Counted from the stretch's first letter, positions 28,216-37,086 are shown. The stretch: 53,028 nt of DNA from Klenkia sp. PcliD-1-E (GCF_024124375.1 NZ_JAMXRZ010000009.1:1-53028); one strand, 5' to 3'. The notes: generated from the sequence alone by a model not told the origin. Program-made: numbers and translations.

Positions 28216-29988
28216 TCAGCCGGTGAGGGCGGCGCGGCGGCGGCTGCGGGAGCCCATCCAGCGCGGCAGGTCCTCGGCCGGCATGGGCCGGGCGATGACG
28301 AACCCCTGCGCGTAGGTGCAGCCCAGCGCGGCGACGGTGGCCAGCTGCTCGGGGGTCTCCACGCCCTCGGCGACGCTGCGCATGCCGCAGGCCCGGGCCA
28401 GGCTGACCACGGTCTCGACCGCGGCGGCGGACTGGCTGGCCTGCTTGTGCCCCGAGCCGGCGATGCCCTGCACCAGCGACTTGTCGATCTTCAGGATGCC
28501 GGCGGGCATGGACACGATCTGCCCCAGGCAGGAGAACCCGCTGCCGAAGTCGTCGATGGAGACCTCGATGCCCGAGACCCGCAGCTCGGCGAACTGCTCC
28601 GCGGCCCGCTCGGGGTCCTCCGCGACGCTGGTCTCGGTCAGCTCCAGCACCAGCCGCTCGGGGCGGAGGCCGCTGGTGGCCAGCGCACTGGTGACGTCGG
28701 AGACCAGGGTGCCCGAGCCCATGTGGGTGGCGCTGATGTTCACCGCGGCGGTCAGCGGCAGACCCATGGCGTCCCAGGCGGCGGCGTCGCGGGCGACGGT
28801 GGCCAGCACCCACCGGGTGAGCTCGTCGACCAGGCCGCTGGCCTCGGCGACGGGCACGAACTCCGACGGCGGCAGCAGCCCGCGCACCGGGTGCTCCCAC
28901 CGCACCAGGGCCTCGACGCCGGTGACGGTGCGGGTGCGCAGGTGCAGCAGCGGCTGGTAGTGCACGACCATCTGGCCGGCCTCGATGGCCTCGCTGAGCT
29001 CGGAGGTCACCCGCAGCCGACGCTGGGCGCTGGCCCGCAGCTCGTCGGAGAACGCGGCGACGGTGTTCCGGCCGGCGGCCTTGGCGGCGTAGGTGGCCAG
29101 GTCGGCGTCGCGGACGAGGTCGGCCGCGGTGTGCGTGCCGGCGTCGGCGACGGCCACCCCGATGCTCGCGGTGAGCGGCACCATCGCGCCGGCCAGGGCG
29201 AACGGCTCGGCGAACACCGCCTTGCAGCGCTGGGCGAGGGCGTGCGCGCCGGCGGCGTCGAGGTCGCGGCCGAGGACGACGAACTCGTCCCCGCCCATCC
29301 GGCCCACGGTGTCCAGCTCGCCGACGGCGTGGGTCAGCCGGGTGGCGACCTGCCGGATGAGCAGGTCGCCGACGTCGTGGCCCAGGCTGTCGTTGACCGA
29401 CTTGAACTCGTCCACGTCGAGCACCAGCACCGCGGTGGACCGGCCGTCCGTGCGGGCGAGCTCGGCCTCCACCAGCTCCTGCAGGTGCACCCGGTTGGGC
29501 AGCTCGGTGAGGTGGTCGTAGAGCGCGCGACGGGCGCTGTCGCGCACGGCCTCGACGCTGGCGGTGATGTCGGTGTGGGTGACCACCAGCTGGCCGGAGT
29601 CGTCGAGCCTGGCCGCCTGCACGTGCACCCAGCGCCCGACGGGCGCGGGCCCCAGGGCGACGTCGACCGAGACCGGGGCCCCGCCGCGCTCGGTCAGCTC
29701 GCCCAGGCCGTCGAGCAGCATCCGGACGTCGTCGTCGTCCCGAGTGAGCAGGACGGCCTCGGCGTAGTCGTCGCCGACCGCCAGCGGCAGCACGGTGCCG
29801 GCCAGGTCGGCCTGCGCCCAGGCGGCGTTGCGGACCAGGACGGTGCCCTCGGCGTCCAGCAGCACGGTGGGCGCCGGCAGCGCGTCCAGCACCGCGGCGG
29901 GCAGGGCGGGAGCGGGGGGCGCCGGCCGGCGGGAGCGGTGCCCGCCCGCACGCCCGCCGTCCGCGACGGGGACAGCGGGTGACGACAC
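28216..29988 (-). CDS. PAS-GGDEF-EAL c-di-GMP signalling protein
   Basis: 590 residues. A PAS-like sensor (about 30-145, ending VVTHTDITASVEAVRD) precedes a GGDEF domain (about 155-315) and an EAL domain (about 325-575). The cyclase motif GGDEF (GRMGGDEFVVL) is intact, but the RxxD inhibitory site five residues upstream is not (GELD). The phosphodiesterase set is intact too: GVEALVRWEHP, LELTETS, DDFGSGF, KIDKSLV and AEGVET. Both synthesis and hydrolysis of c-di-GMP are thus possible. No membrane helix is evident. Start: GTG 29988 with AGGGTGG upstream; in-frame GTGs at 29997 and 30078 are alternatives. It lies downstream of the Tad genes in the same direction. Confidence 0.9.
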   Translation of the reverse strand: MSSPAVPVADGGRAGGHRSRRPAPPAPALPAAVLDALPAPTVLLDAEGTVLVRNAAWAQADLAGTVLPLAVGDDYAEAVLLTRDDDDVRMLLDGLGELTERGGAPVSVDVALGPAPVGRWVHVQAARLDDSGQLVVTHTDITASVEAVRDSARRALYDHLTELPNRVHLQELVEAELARTDGRSTAVLVLDVDEFKSVNDSLGHDVGDLLIRQVATRLTHAVGELDTVGRMGGDEFVVLGRDLDAAGAHALAQRCKAVFAEPFALAGAMVPLTASIGVAVADAGTHTAADLVRDADLATYAAKAAGRNTVAAFSDELRASAQRRLRVTSELSEAIEAGQMVVHYQPLLHLRTRTVTGVEALVRWEHPVRGLLPPSEFVPVAEASGLVDELTRWVLATVARDAAAWDAMGLPLTAAVNISATHMGSGTLVSDVTSALATSGLRPERLVLELTETSVAEDPERAAEQFAELRVSGIEVSIDDFGSGFSCLGQIVSMPAGILKIDKSLVQGIAGSGHKQASQSAAAVETVVSLARACGMRSVAEGVETPEQLATVAALGCTYAQGFVIARPMPAEDLPRWMGSRSRRRAALTG

Positions 29989-30091
29989 GGTGACCACCCT
30001 AGGGAACACCGGGGCCTCCGCGCGTCCCGACGAGCACGGTTGCACGTTGCATCCGTGTGTCGTCGTCCCACCCGTCACACGCCCGCCCGGC

Positions 30092-30541
30092 TCAGGGGTC
30101 GACGTAGCGATCCCGCTCGACCACGAACTGGCCCGTCGCGGTGTTCGCGTCGACGAAGTCGGGCAGCAGCGGCACCCGGACGGTGACCGTCACGCAGACG
30201 CTGAACTCCTCGCCCGGGACCAGCGCCGGGGTGTAGCCGCCGTTGCCGGCCGTGCACGCGACGCCGGCGGGCACGTAGGCCACCCGGACGTCGGTGGCCG
30301 ACACCGACTGGTCCTCCACCGCCAGCGCCGCGGCGGCCTCGGCCCGGGCCTCCCCGGTCACCGGGTCGGGGGCGGTGCCGATCGCCCGCCCGGCCTCCCG
30401 CGCGGCGGCGTCGGCGGCGAAGACACCGCGCTGCACCGCGGAGAACCCGGCGACCAGGTAGACCAGCGGCACGAAGACCACCAGCGCGACGAAGACGAAC
30501 TCCACGATCGCCGACCCCCGCTCGCCGTCGTCCTCCCTCAC
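30092..30541 (-). CDS. TadE-like pseudopilin / minor pilin 2
   Basis: 149 residues. A short basic leader ending DGERG precedes SAIVEFVFVALVVFVPLVYLV, with Glu at the fifth position of the mature part, as in TadE-type prepilins cleaved by a TadV-like peptidase. The extracytoplasmic remainder has two cysteines (GVACTAGN and FSVCVTVTV) that may form a disulfide. Its GTG overlaps the stop of the preceding gene (GTGA). It is expected to prime or cap the Flp/Tad pilus. Last gene of the Tad series; the GGDEF-EAL gene follows about 100 bp on. Confidence 0.8.
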   Translation of the reverse strand: MREDDGERGSAIVEFVFVALVVFVPLVYLVAGFSAVQRGVFAADAAAREAGRAIGTAPDPVTGEARAEAAAALAVEDQSVSATDVRVAYVPAGVACTAGNGGYTPALVPGEEFSVCVTVTVRVPLLPDFVDANTATGQFVVERDRYVDP

Positions 30542-30945
30542 GGCCCCTCCTCCACGGCCCGGCCGGTGACCTGCAGCGGCAGCAGGTCACCCAGGGCGGC
30601 CAGCAGGCTGGGCACCGCCCCGGAGCACCGGACCACGACCAGCACCAGCCCCGACGCGTCGGTCTCCTGGCCCGCGGTGCACGTCAGGCCGGCCGCGGTG
30701 CGAGGACTGGTCGCCGCGGCGACCACCTCCAGCGCCCGGTCGGCGCCGGCCGCGGCGGGCACGTCGGCGTTGGCGGCGTAGCGCGCGCCCTCCTGCGCGC
30801 TGGAGGTCGCGACGTTGCGGACGTGCACGTAGACCGCGACCTGCAGCACCGCCAGCAGCAGGACGACGACCAGCACGGAGACCAGGGCGAAGTCGACGAC
30901 GGCGCTGCCCCGCTCGCCGTCGCGGCGGTCGGGGTCAGCCGCCAC
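30538..30945 (-). CDS. TadE-like pseudopilin / minor pilin 1
   Basis: 135 residues, leader RRDGERG followed by SAVVDFALVSVLVVVLLLAVLQVAVYVHVRNVA. Here Asp takes the place of the usual Glu5 of prepilins. Two cysteines lie in the distal part (GLTCTAGQ and VVRCSG), spaced as in its neighbour. The GTG at 30945 lies within the last codons of the upstream small pilin gene (11-nt overlap), so translation is coupled. Membrane-embedded until cleavage, then assembled with the Tad machinery. Confidence 0.8.
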   Translation of the reverse strand: MAADPDRRDGERGSAVVDFALVSVLVVVLLLAVLQVAVYVHVRNVATSSAQEGARYAANADVPAAAGADRALEVVAAATSPRTAAGLTCTAGQETDASGLVLVVVRCSGAVPSLLAALGDLLPLQVTGRAVEEGP

Positions 30946-31135
30946 CGCTGGTGACCGAGGTCAGCGCGTTCTGCACCGCGGCCACGATGGCCTCGCGGAA
31001 CGGGACGAGGATGGCCAGCACGAGCGCCGCCGTCATCACGGTGATCATCACCCAGCCGGGCACGTCGCCGCGTTCGCCGTCCTCACCCCGCAGGCGGTCG
31101 ACGAGGCCGGCGAGCAGCACGGTCAGGACGGTCAT
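30935..31135 (-). CDS. Small Flp-like pilin candidate
   Basis: 66 residues: MTVLTVLLAGLVDRLRGEDGERG, then DVPGWVMITVMTAALVLAI and the helix VPFREAIVAAVQNALTSV. The size and single hydrophobic helix after a GERG processing-like site fit a major Flp pilin or a TadE-like subunit, although the typical Flp AVEYGL motif is missing (DVPGWVM instead). It is just downstream of tadC (10 nt) and overlaps the next pilin gene. It is probably the main structural subunit, by position; that is inference. Confidence 0.7.
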   Translation of the reverse strand: MTVLTVLLAGLVDRLRGEDGERGDVPGWVMITVMTAALVLAILVPFREAIVAAVQNALTSVTSGGG

Positions 31136-31145
31136 GCGGGTCTCC

Positions 31146-32087
31146 TCACTGGGCCAGGGTCACGATGCTGACCAGGCCCGGGAACAGGGCGAACAGCACG
31201 GTCACCGGCAGCACGAGGAACACGACCGGGACCATCATCTGGATCTCCTTCGCACCGCCGGACTCCAGCAGCCGGCGCTTGCCGGCCTCCCGGACGTCGG
31301 CGGCCTGGGCACGCAGCACCTCGGCCAGCGGGGTGCCGCGCTCGATGGCGACCACCACGCCGTCGACGAAGCGGGCCAGCGCGTCGACCGAGGTGCGGTC
31401 GGCGACCTCCTGCAGGGCGGTCACCAGCGGGACGCCGGCCCGGGCGCGGCCGAGCGCGCCGCCGAGCTCGCGGGCCAGCTCGCCCCCGGAGAGCCGGGTG
31501 ACCCGGGCGAGCGCGGCGACCGGGCTCTCCCCGGCCGTGACGGCCAGGGCCAGCAGCTCGGCGACGACCGGGAACTCCGCCAGCAGAAGGGCCTCCCGGC
31601 GCTGCACCTGCTGGGTCAGCCACCAGTCGCGGCCCAGCACGCCGGTGAGCAGGCCGCCGAGGCAGACCAGCACCGCGCTGAGCAGGACGAGCCCACCCGA
31701 CACCGCGGCGACTACGACGGTGGCCAGCCCGCCGGCGAGCAGCCCGAGGCCACCCCACACGACCTGCTCCACGCGGAAGTCCTCGACCGTGCCCTCGGCG
31801 GCCAGGGCGTCCAACCGCCGCCGGACGGCGACCCGGCCACCGAGCAGCCGGTCGACGAAGCGGGCGCCGTCGACCAGCGCGGGGCCGAACACCCGACGCG
31901 CGGCCGAGAGCAGGCCCGGCTCGGTGGCGGTGCCGAGCAGCCGGGACGGCGCCGGGGTGTCGGCGACGTAGGGCGCCAGCCGGTCGACCAGCCGCACCGG
32001 CCGGGACGGCGGGGCGTACCGCAGCACGAGCACCAGCCCGGTGGAGGCGGCCAGCCCGAGCAGGATGCCGACCACGCCGGGGCTCAC
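31146..32087 (-). CDS. tadC: Type II/IV secretion inner-membrane protein TadC
   Basis: 313 residues with a T2SF domain (about 150-285; AEFPVVAELLALAVTAGESPVAALA and later IERGTPLAEVLRAQAADVREAGKRRLLE) flanked by membrane helices at both ends (about 5-25, 105-145 and 285-310). It forms the platform with TadB for pilin extraction. The GTG at 32087 overlaps the tadB stop (GTGA). Confidence 0.9.
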   Translation of the reverse strand: MSPGVVGILLGLAASTGLVLVLRYAPPSRPVRLVDRLAPYVADTPAPSRLLGTATEPGLLSAARRVFGPALVDGARFVDRLLGGRVAVRRRLDALAAEGTVEDFRVEQVVWGGLGLLAGGLATVVVAAVSGGLVLLSAVLVCLGGLLTGVLGRDWWLTQQVQRREALLLAEFPVVAELLALAVTAGESPVAALARVTRLSGGELARELGGALGRARAGVPLVTALQEVADRTSVDALARFVDGVVVAIERGTPLAEVLRAQAADVREAGKRRLLESGGAKEIQMMVPVVFLVLPVTVLFALFPGLVSIVTLAQ

Positions 32088-32947
32088 GCGAGCACCCGCA
32101 GGTCCTGGGGCAGCCGCCCGATGCGCAGCATGAGCCGGTAGGCGCCCAGGCAGACCGCCCCGCCGCCGAGCAGGATCGCCGTCCCCACCGGGCTGTCGTA
32201 GGCGTCCAGGGTCTGCCGCTGGGTGGCCAGCAGGAGCAGCACCACCCAGGGTGCGGCGACGGCGAGCCGGGCGGCCTGCACGATCCAGCCCTGCCGGGTC
32301 TCCAGCTCCGCGCGGGCGCGGGCGTCCTCGCGCAGGAACGTGGCCAGGGTGCGCAGCACCCGGCCGAGGTCGCTGCCGCCGACCTCCCGGGCGACCCGCA
32401 GGGTCTCCACGATCCGGTCGCCGACCGGGTCGGCGAGGTCGTCCTTGAGCCGGTCCAGGGCGTCGGAGAACCGGCCGGTGGCGCGGTGGTCGGCGGCGAA
32501 CCGGGCGAAGGGTGCGCGCAGCGCCTCCGGGCCGCGGGTGGCCAGCGCGGCCAGCGACTCGGGCAGCGAGAGCCCGGCGCGGACGGCGGAGGCCAGGTTG
32601 TCGACCACCTCCGGCCAGACCTCGCGCAGGTCGGCCCGGCGCCGGGCGGCCAGCCGGCGGACCAGCAGGTGGGGGGTGGCGGCACCGAAGGCGCCGAAGG
32701 CCAGGGAGATGGTGACCGTGCCGGTGGTGACCAGCACGACCACCGCGGTGAGCAGGCCGAGGGCGACCTGCAGGGCGGTGAGCTGGGCGGGGGTGATGCC
32801 GGTCAGCCCGGCGGCGGCCAGCAGCTGCCGCCGACGGCCGGGCCGGCGCGGTCCGGTCCGGCGCTGCGGGGCGCGCGGGCCGCTGCGCCACACCAGCAGC
32901 AGCCCGACGCCGAGGGCCAGGCCGAGCAGCGCGCCGGGGACGGTCAT
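32084..32947 (-). CDS. tadB: Type II/IV secretion inner-membrane protein TadB
   Basis: 287 residues. N-terminal helix (3-20), a pair of helices (about 60-90), a T2SF domain (about 105-225; EVVDNLASAVRAGLSLPESLAAL and REVGGSDLGRVLRTLATFLRED) and C-terminal helices (about 228-270). Platform partner of TadC. The ATG at 32947 overlaps the tadA stop (ATGA), placing tadA, tadB and tadC in one coupled operon. Confidence 0.9.
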   Translation of the reverse strand: MTVPGALLGLALGVGLLLVWRSGPRAPQRRTGPRRPGRRRQLLAAAGLTGITPAQLTALQVALGLLTAVVVLVTTGTVTISLAFGAFGAATPHLLVRRLAARRRADLREVWPEVVDNLASAVRAGLSLPESLAALATRGPEALRAPFARFAADHRATGRFSDALDRLKDDLADPVGDRIVETLRVAREVGGSDLGRVLRTLATFLREDARARAELETRQGWIVQAARLAVAAPWVVLLLLATQRQTLDAYDSPVGTAILLGGGAVCLGAYRLMLRIGRLPQDLRVLA

Positions 32948-34191
32948 CGCCGGTCCCCCAGCAGGGCAGGCAGGTCGAATCCGGCCGCGGCGAACCGCTC
33001 GGCGTGCGGCGGGTAGCCCTCGGCGCGGACCAGCCGGCCCTCGCGCACGGTGAACACGTCGGCGGTCTCGATGACCGCGCCCTCGGCCCGGCCGGGCAGC
33101 GCCACGACCTCGCGCACCCGGCGCTGACCGGAGGGGTCGGTGCCCACGTGCACGACCAGGTCGACGCTGCTGGCCACGGTTGGGACGACGAAGGCGTGGC
33201 CGATGTTCTCCCCCGCGAGCAGCGGCAGCGTGCACATCTTCACCACCGCCTCGCGGGCGCTGTTGGCGTGCAGGGTGCACATGCCGGGCAACCCGCTGTT
33301 GAGCGCGATGAGCAGGTCCAGGCACTCCTCCTGGCGCACCTCGCCGACCACCAGCCTCGAGGGCCGCATCCGCAGCGCCTCCCTGACCAGCCGGCGCAGC
33401 GGGATCTCCCCCGCGCCCTCGAGGTTGGCCTGCCGGGTCTGCATCGACACCACGTCGGGCAGCGGCACGCGCAACTCGAAGACCTCCTCGGCGGTGATCA
33501 CCCGCTCCCGCGCCGGGATGGCCGCGCACAGGCAGTTGAGCAGCGTCGTCTTGCCGGCCTGGGTGCCCCCGCTGACCAGGATGTTCAGCCCCGCGGCGAC
33601 CGCGCCCTCGAGGAAGCGGGCCACCTGCGCGGTGAGCGTGCCCAGCCCGACGAGCTCGTCCAGGCTGTGCGCCTGCAGCACGAACTTGCGGATGTTGACG
33701 GCCATGTGCCGGCGGGTGACGTCGGGGATCACGACGTGCAACCGCGACCCGTCGGGCAGGGTGGCGTCCACGAACGGGGTCGACATGTCGACACGTCGAC
33801 CCGACGTGCGCAGCATCCGCTCGACCAGGTCGGCCAGCTGACCCGCGCCGAGGATCGTGGTGGTCAGCTCGCTGCGGCCGCGCCGGGCGACGAACACCCG
33901 ACCGGGCTCGTTGACCCAGATCTCCTCGACCTCGGGGTCGTCCAGCCAGCGCTGCAGCGGCCCGAACCCGGCGACCCGGTCGAGCACGTCGTGCAGCACG
34001 CCCTCGGGGTCGGCCAGCGGCGGCAGGGAGGAGGACGCCGCCCGCTCGGCGTAGTCGGCCACCACCTCGCGGGCCAGCGCCCGCACCGGCGCCGGGTCGA
34101 CCGCGGGGTCCAGGCCACGCCTGCGGACCAGCTCGCGGACCTCGGCGTCGACGAGGTCCAGCGCGGTGGCCGCCGCGGGCAGCACGGACAC
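32944..34191 (-). CDS. tadA: CpaF/TadA secretion ATPase
   Basis: 415 residues. N-terminal domain with DPEVEEIWVNEPGRVFV; Walker A GGTQAGKTT near residue 208 (Ala and Gln in place of the common Ser and Gly but still a valid P-loop), ITAEEVFELR (Asp/Glu box), Walker B SRLVVGEVRQEE and the His box CTLHANSA. Hexameric cytosolic ATPase powering Tad/Flp pilus assembly. The GTG at 34191 has GGGGGA four bases upstream; GTG 34185 is also possible. No tadZ (cpaE) or prepilin peptidase gene lies next to it in this window. Confidence 0.92.
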   Translation of the reverse strand: MSVLPAAATALDLVDAEVRELVRRRGLDPAVDPAPVRALAREVVADYAERAASSSLPPLADPEGVLHDVLDRVAGFGPLQRWLDDPEVEEIWVNEPGRVFVARRGRSELTTTILGAGQLADLVERMLRTSGRRVDMSTPFVDATLPDGSRLHVVIPDVTRRHMAVNIRKFVLQAHSLDELVGLGTLTAQVARFLEGAVAAGLNILVSGGTQAGKTTLLNCLCAAIPARERVITAEEVFELRVPLPDVVSMQTRQANLEGAGEIPLRRLVREALRMRPSRLVVGEVRQEECLDLLIALNSGLPGMCTLHANSAREAVVKMCTLPLLAGENIGHAFVVPTVASSVDLVVHVGTDPSGQRRVREVVALPGRAEGAVIETADVFTVREGRLVRAEGYPPHAERFAAAGFDLPALLGDRR

Positions 34192-34293
34192 GCGTTCCCC
34201 CGTTCGCTGTGAGCTGGACCAGCGCAAACTACGAGGCGGAGGGGGTCCGCAGAAGCCCGTCGCCGCGGCCTGTGGACAACCCCGGGCACCCGT

Positions 34294-34305
34294 ACCCGAT
34301 CGGGT
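34294..34305. promoter_or_regulatory. Perfect 12-bp palindrome ACCCGATCGGGT in divergent gap
   Basis: It lies in the 218-bp space between the Tad operon and the truncated haemoglobin gene. The 12-mer CCCGATCGGGTG beginning at 34295 recurs in the other divergent gap at 10175-10186. A shared regulator site is possible; chance is not excluded in such DNA. The rest of the gap holds no gene I can support. Confidence 0.35.
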
Positions 34306-34370
34306 GAACGCCTGCTGCACGGTGCGCAGCGGGACCGGCACGCCGGGTCACCCGCGGAACACGACCGGCC

Positions 34371-34376
34371 GATAGT
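34371..34376 (+). promoter_or_regulatory. Possible -10 box for truncated haemoglobin gene
   Basis: GATAGT about 34 bp upstream of the GTG at 34410. A transcript starting near 34383 would exclude the upstream in-frame GTG at 34377 and include GGAGG, supporting the shorter protein. Confidence 0.4.
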
Positions 34377-34409
34377 GTGCGCGCCACCGAGACGACCGCG
34401 GAGGACCCC

Positions 34410-34739
34410 GTGCCCGAGACCACCCTGCTCGCCACCGCCGTCGGCCGCTTCTACGACCTGGTCCTCGCCGACCCGGACCTGACCCCCTGGTTCGAGGGCG
34501 TCGACATGGGCCGGCTGCGCCGCCACCAGGCCGAGTTCCTCGGCAGCGCGCTGGACGGCGGCACCAGCCGCTTCGACCTGCGCCGGGCGCACCGCGGGCT
34601 GGGCATCGACGACGCCGCCTACGACCGGGTCTGCGCGCACCTGCTGGCCGCGATGGCCACCGTCGGCGTCGGCGACGGCTACCTCGGGGAGCTGCGGCAG
34701 GCGGTCGAGGGCCTGCGCGACCAGGTCGTGGAGGCCTGA
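34410..34739 (+). CDS. Truncated haemoglobin (group 1-like)
   Basis: 109 residues from the GTG with GGAGG five bases upstream. RFYDLVLADPDLTPWFEG gives the B-helix Tyr and CD Phe region, HQAEFLGSAL the E-helix, and RAHRGLGIDDAAYDRVCAHL the proximal F8 His in AHRGL. Group-1 2/2 globins bind O2 and NO and often detoxify NO. The protein is short at the N-terminus compared with mycobacterial trHbN. It ends 21 nt before a convergent quinone reductase gene. Starting at 34377 would add 11 residues. Confidence 0.8.
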   Translation: MPETTLLATAVGRFYDLVLADPDLTPWFEGVDMGRLRRHQAEFLGSALDGGTSRFDLRRAHRGLGIDDAAYDRVCAHLLAAMATVGVGDGYLGELRQAVEGLRDQVVEA

Positions 34740-34760
34740 CCGCCCGCCGCAGCCATCAGC

Positions 34761-35711
34761 TCAGAACTGCAGCACCAACCGCCCGCGCACGCCGCCGGCC
34801 TCCAGCCGGGCGTGCGCCGACGCCGCCTCCGCCGCGGGCACCACGTCGGCCACCCGCAGCGTGACCTCCCCCGCCTCGGCCTGCCGGCGCAGCGTGTCCA
34901 GCGCGGCGGTGTTCTGCGCGTAGTCACGCACCATCACCGGCTCGAACCGCACGCCGCGGGCCAGCGCGTCGTCCTCGCCCCGGTAGCCGCGCACCGTCGT
35001 CACCACGCCGCCGTCGCGCACCGCCCGGACGACCTCGGCGCCCTGCAGCGAGCCGTCGGCCAGGCCGTCCACGCCGCCGGGGTAACGGTCGAGCACCGCG
35101 TCGGCGAAGCCCTTGCCTCGGTCGAGGACGACGTCGGCCCCCAGCGCGCGGACCAGCTCGCGGTCACGCTCGGCCGCATCGGCCACCACGACCAGGCCGT
35201 CGGCCTTGGCCAGCTGCACCACGTAGCCGCCGAACGCACCGGCCGCACCGGTCACCGCCAGCACCTGCCCCGCCGCGAGGCCCATCCGGTCCAGCGCCAG
35301 CCGCGCGGTGAGGCCGTTCATCGGCAGGGTCGCGGCCGCGGCGTCGTCGACCCCGGCGGGCACCGGGACGACGGAGGCGGCCGGCAGCACGATCTGCTCC
35401 CGGTAGCCGCCGTGCGCACCCACGGGGACCACGATCGCCATCACCCGGTCGCCCACCGACAGCGGGGTGTCGGTGCCCTCACCGACCTCGTCGACCGTGC
35501 CGGCGACGTCCATGCCGGGGATCCACGGCATCCCCTGCGGGGCACCGGGGCGTTGCGCGTACGTGCCGTTGCGGGCATAGGTGTCGGTCGGGCTGATCGC
35601 GGCGGCGGTGACCCGCAGCCGCACCTCCCCGTGGCCTGCGTGCTCCTCCGGCACGTCGAGCAGGTGCAGGGCCTCGGGCCCGCCGAACTCGGTCACTCCG
35701 ACAGCTCTCAT
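34761..35711 (-). CDS. NADPH:quinone reductase-like MDR oxidoreductase
   Basis: 316 residues. MRAVGVTEFGGPEAL start, PWIPGMDVAGTVDEVGEG, the Rossmann loop TGAAGAFGGYVVQLAKADG near residue 147, and LGADVVLDRGKG. It lacks zinc-ligand cysteines, so it is a QOR/enoyl-reductase type. The ATG at 35711 gives the family-typical N-terminus. It diverges from the GT2-GtrA gene across 97 bp. Physiological substrate unknown. Confidence 0.88.
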   Translation of the reverse strand: MRAVGVTEFGGPEALHLLDVPEEHAGHGEVRLRVTAAAISPTDTYARNGTYAQRPGAPQGMPWIPGMDVAGTVDEVGEGTDTPLSVGDRVMAIVVPVGAHGGYREQIVLPAASVVPVPAGVDDAAAATLPMNGLTARLALDRMGLAAGQVLAVTGAAGAFGGYVVQLAKADGLVVVADAAERDRELVRALGADVVLDRGKGFADAVLDRYPGGVDGLADGSLQGAEVVRAVRDGGVVTTVRGYRGEDDALARGVRFEPVMVRDYAQNTAALDTLRRQAEAGEVTLRVADVVPAAEAASAHARLEAGGVRGRLVLQF

Positions 35712-35808
35712 GACCGGGTGCAAGGCGCGCGGCGCCGTCCGCGATTCCCACAGCAGGCGTGCAGGTACCTCTGTGCCCACCGTCAGGGTCCCAGCCGACT
35801 GTGCCCCC

Positions 35809-37086
35809 ATGCCCCCGCTGATGGCGCCCTCCGGTGAGCCCCGCACCACCGCCCCCGTGCTCGACGTCGTCGTCCCCGTGCACAACGAGGAGGCCGACCT
35901 CGAGCAGTGCGTGCGCCGCCTGGACGCCCACCTGCGCACCCTGCCCTTCAGCTACCGCATCACCATCGCCGAGAACGCCAGCACCGACGCCACCGTGGCC
36001 ATCGCCCAGGCGCTGGCGGCCGAGCTGCCCGGCGTCGTCGTCCGCGTGGAGACCCAACCTGGCCGCGGCCGGGCGCTGAACCGGGCCTGGGCCGCCAGCG
36101 ACGCCGCCGTGCTGGTCTACATGGACGTCGACCTGTCCACCGACCTCAACGCCCTCCTGCCCCTGGTCGCCCCCCTCATCAGCGGCCACTCCGACCTGGC
36201 CATCGGCACCCGCCTGGCCGGCTCGGCCCGCGTCGTGCGGGGCGCCAAGCGGGAGTTCATCTCCCGCAGCTACAACCTCCTGCTGCGCGGCACCCTGGCC
36301 ACCCACGTCTCCGACGCCCAGTGCGGCTTCAAGGCCATCAGCGCCGACGTCGCCGCCCGCCTGCTCCCCCTGGTGGAGGACACCGGCTGGTTCTTCGACA
36401 CCGAACTGCTCGTCCTGGCCGAGCGCGCCGGACTGCGCATCGCCGAGGTCCCCGTGGACTGGGTCGACGACCCCGACAGCCGCGTGCACATCGTCTCCAC
36501 CGCCCGCGCCGACCTCGCCGGCATCGTCCGCATGTGGCGCGCCTTCACCACCGGCCGCCTCCCGGTGGCCGACCTGCGCGCCCAGATCGGCCGCGGCCCC
36601 CTCGTCGAACCGACCCTGGACGGCGTCCCCACCGGACTGGTCGGCCAACTCGTCCGCTTCGCCGCCATCGGCGCGGTCTCCACCCTCGCCTACCTGGCCA
36701 TCTTCGTCGGCCTGCGGCACACCCTGGACCCCCAGCCGGCCAACCTCATCGCCCTGGCGGTCACCGCCGTCGCGAACACCACCGCGAACCGGCGGCTGAC
36801 CTTCGGCATCCGCGGCCGCAGCGGCGCGGCGACCGCCCAGTTCCAGGGCCTGCTCGTCTTCGCCCTCGGCCTGGCGCTCACCAGCGGCACGCTCGCCGCG
36901 CTCAACGTGTGGGACCCGCACGCCCACCGCCTGGTCGAGCTGACCTTCCTGGTCGCGGCCAACCTCGCCGCCACCCTGCTCCGGTTCGTCCTGTTCCGCG
37001 CCTGGGTCTTCCGCAGCCGCACCCCGCGGGCCCGGACCGCCACCGCCGGCGCCACCGTCCCCGACCTGGAGGCCAGCGTCCGATGA
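35809..37086 (+). CDS. Bifunctional GT2 glycosyltransferase / GtrA-like membrane protein
   Basis: 425 residues. The GT2 domain (about 15-240) has VVPVHNEEADLEQCV, the DxD-type motif VYMDVDLST, and HVSDAQCGFKAI, TGWFFDTELL, VPVDWVDD, typical of polyprenyl-phosphate glycosyltransferases. A GtrA-like domain with four helices (about 282-400) follows, ending in LRFVLFRAWVF. Likely role: charging undecaprenyl or decaprenyl phosphate with a sugar and flipping or anchoring it. It overlaps the GT39 gene (ATGA), an arrangement equivalent to ykcC-ykcB. ATG 35809 chosen; ATG 35821 is possible. Confidence 0.88.
   Translation: MPPLMAPSGEPRTTAPVLDVVVPVHNEEADLEQCVRRLDAHLRTLPFSYRITIAENASTDATVAIAQALAAELPGVVVRVETQPGRGRALNRAWAASDAAVLVYMDVDLSTDLNALLPLVAPLISGHSDLAIGTRLAGSARVVRGAKREFISRSYNLLLRGTLATHVSDAQCGFKAISADVAARLLPLVEDTGWFFDTELLVLAERAGLRIAEVPVDWVDDPDSRVHIVSTARADLAGIVRMWRAFTTGRLPVADLRAQIGRGPLVEPTLDGVPTGLVGQLVRFAAIGAVSTLAYLAIFVGLRHTLDPQPANLIALAVTAVANTTANRRLTFGIRGRSGAATAQFQGLLVFALGLALTSGTLAALNVWDPHAHRLVELTFLVAANLAATLLRFVLFRAWVFRSRTPRARTATAGATVPDLEASVR

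Noticed and set aside
24669-28226. A long plus-strand frame (1185 codons) opposite the ABC exporter
   Set aside because: Composition is repetitive Gly/Ala/Gln/Asp/Val with no motif, while the minus strand carries perfect ABC motifs. The same applies to long frames at 14-2047, 21240-23153, 23119-24327 and 36690-39956.
29989-30078. Longer GGDEF-EAL start at GTG 30078
   Set aside because: No ribosome site precedes it and the extra residues are low-complexity; GTG 29988 with AGGGTGG is better, although not certain.
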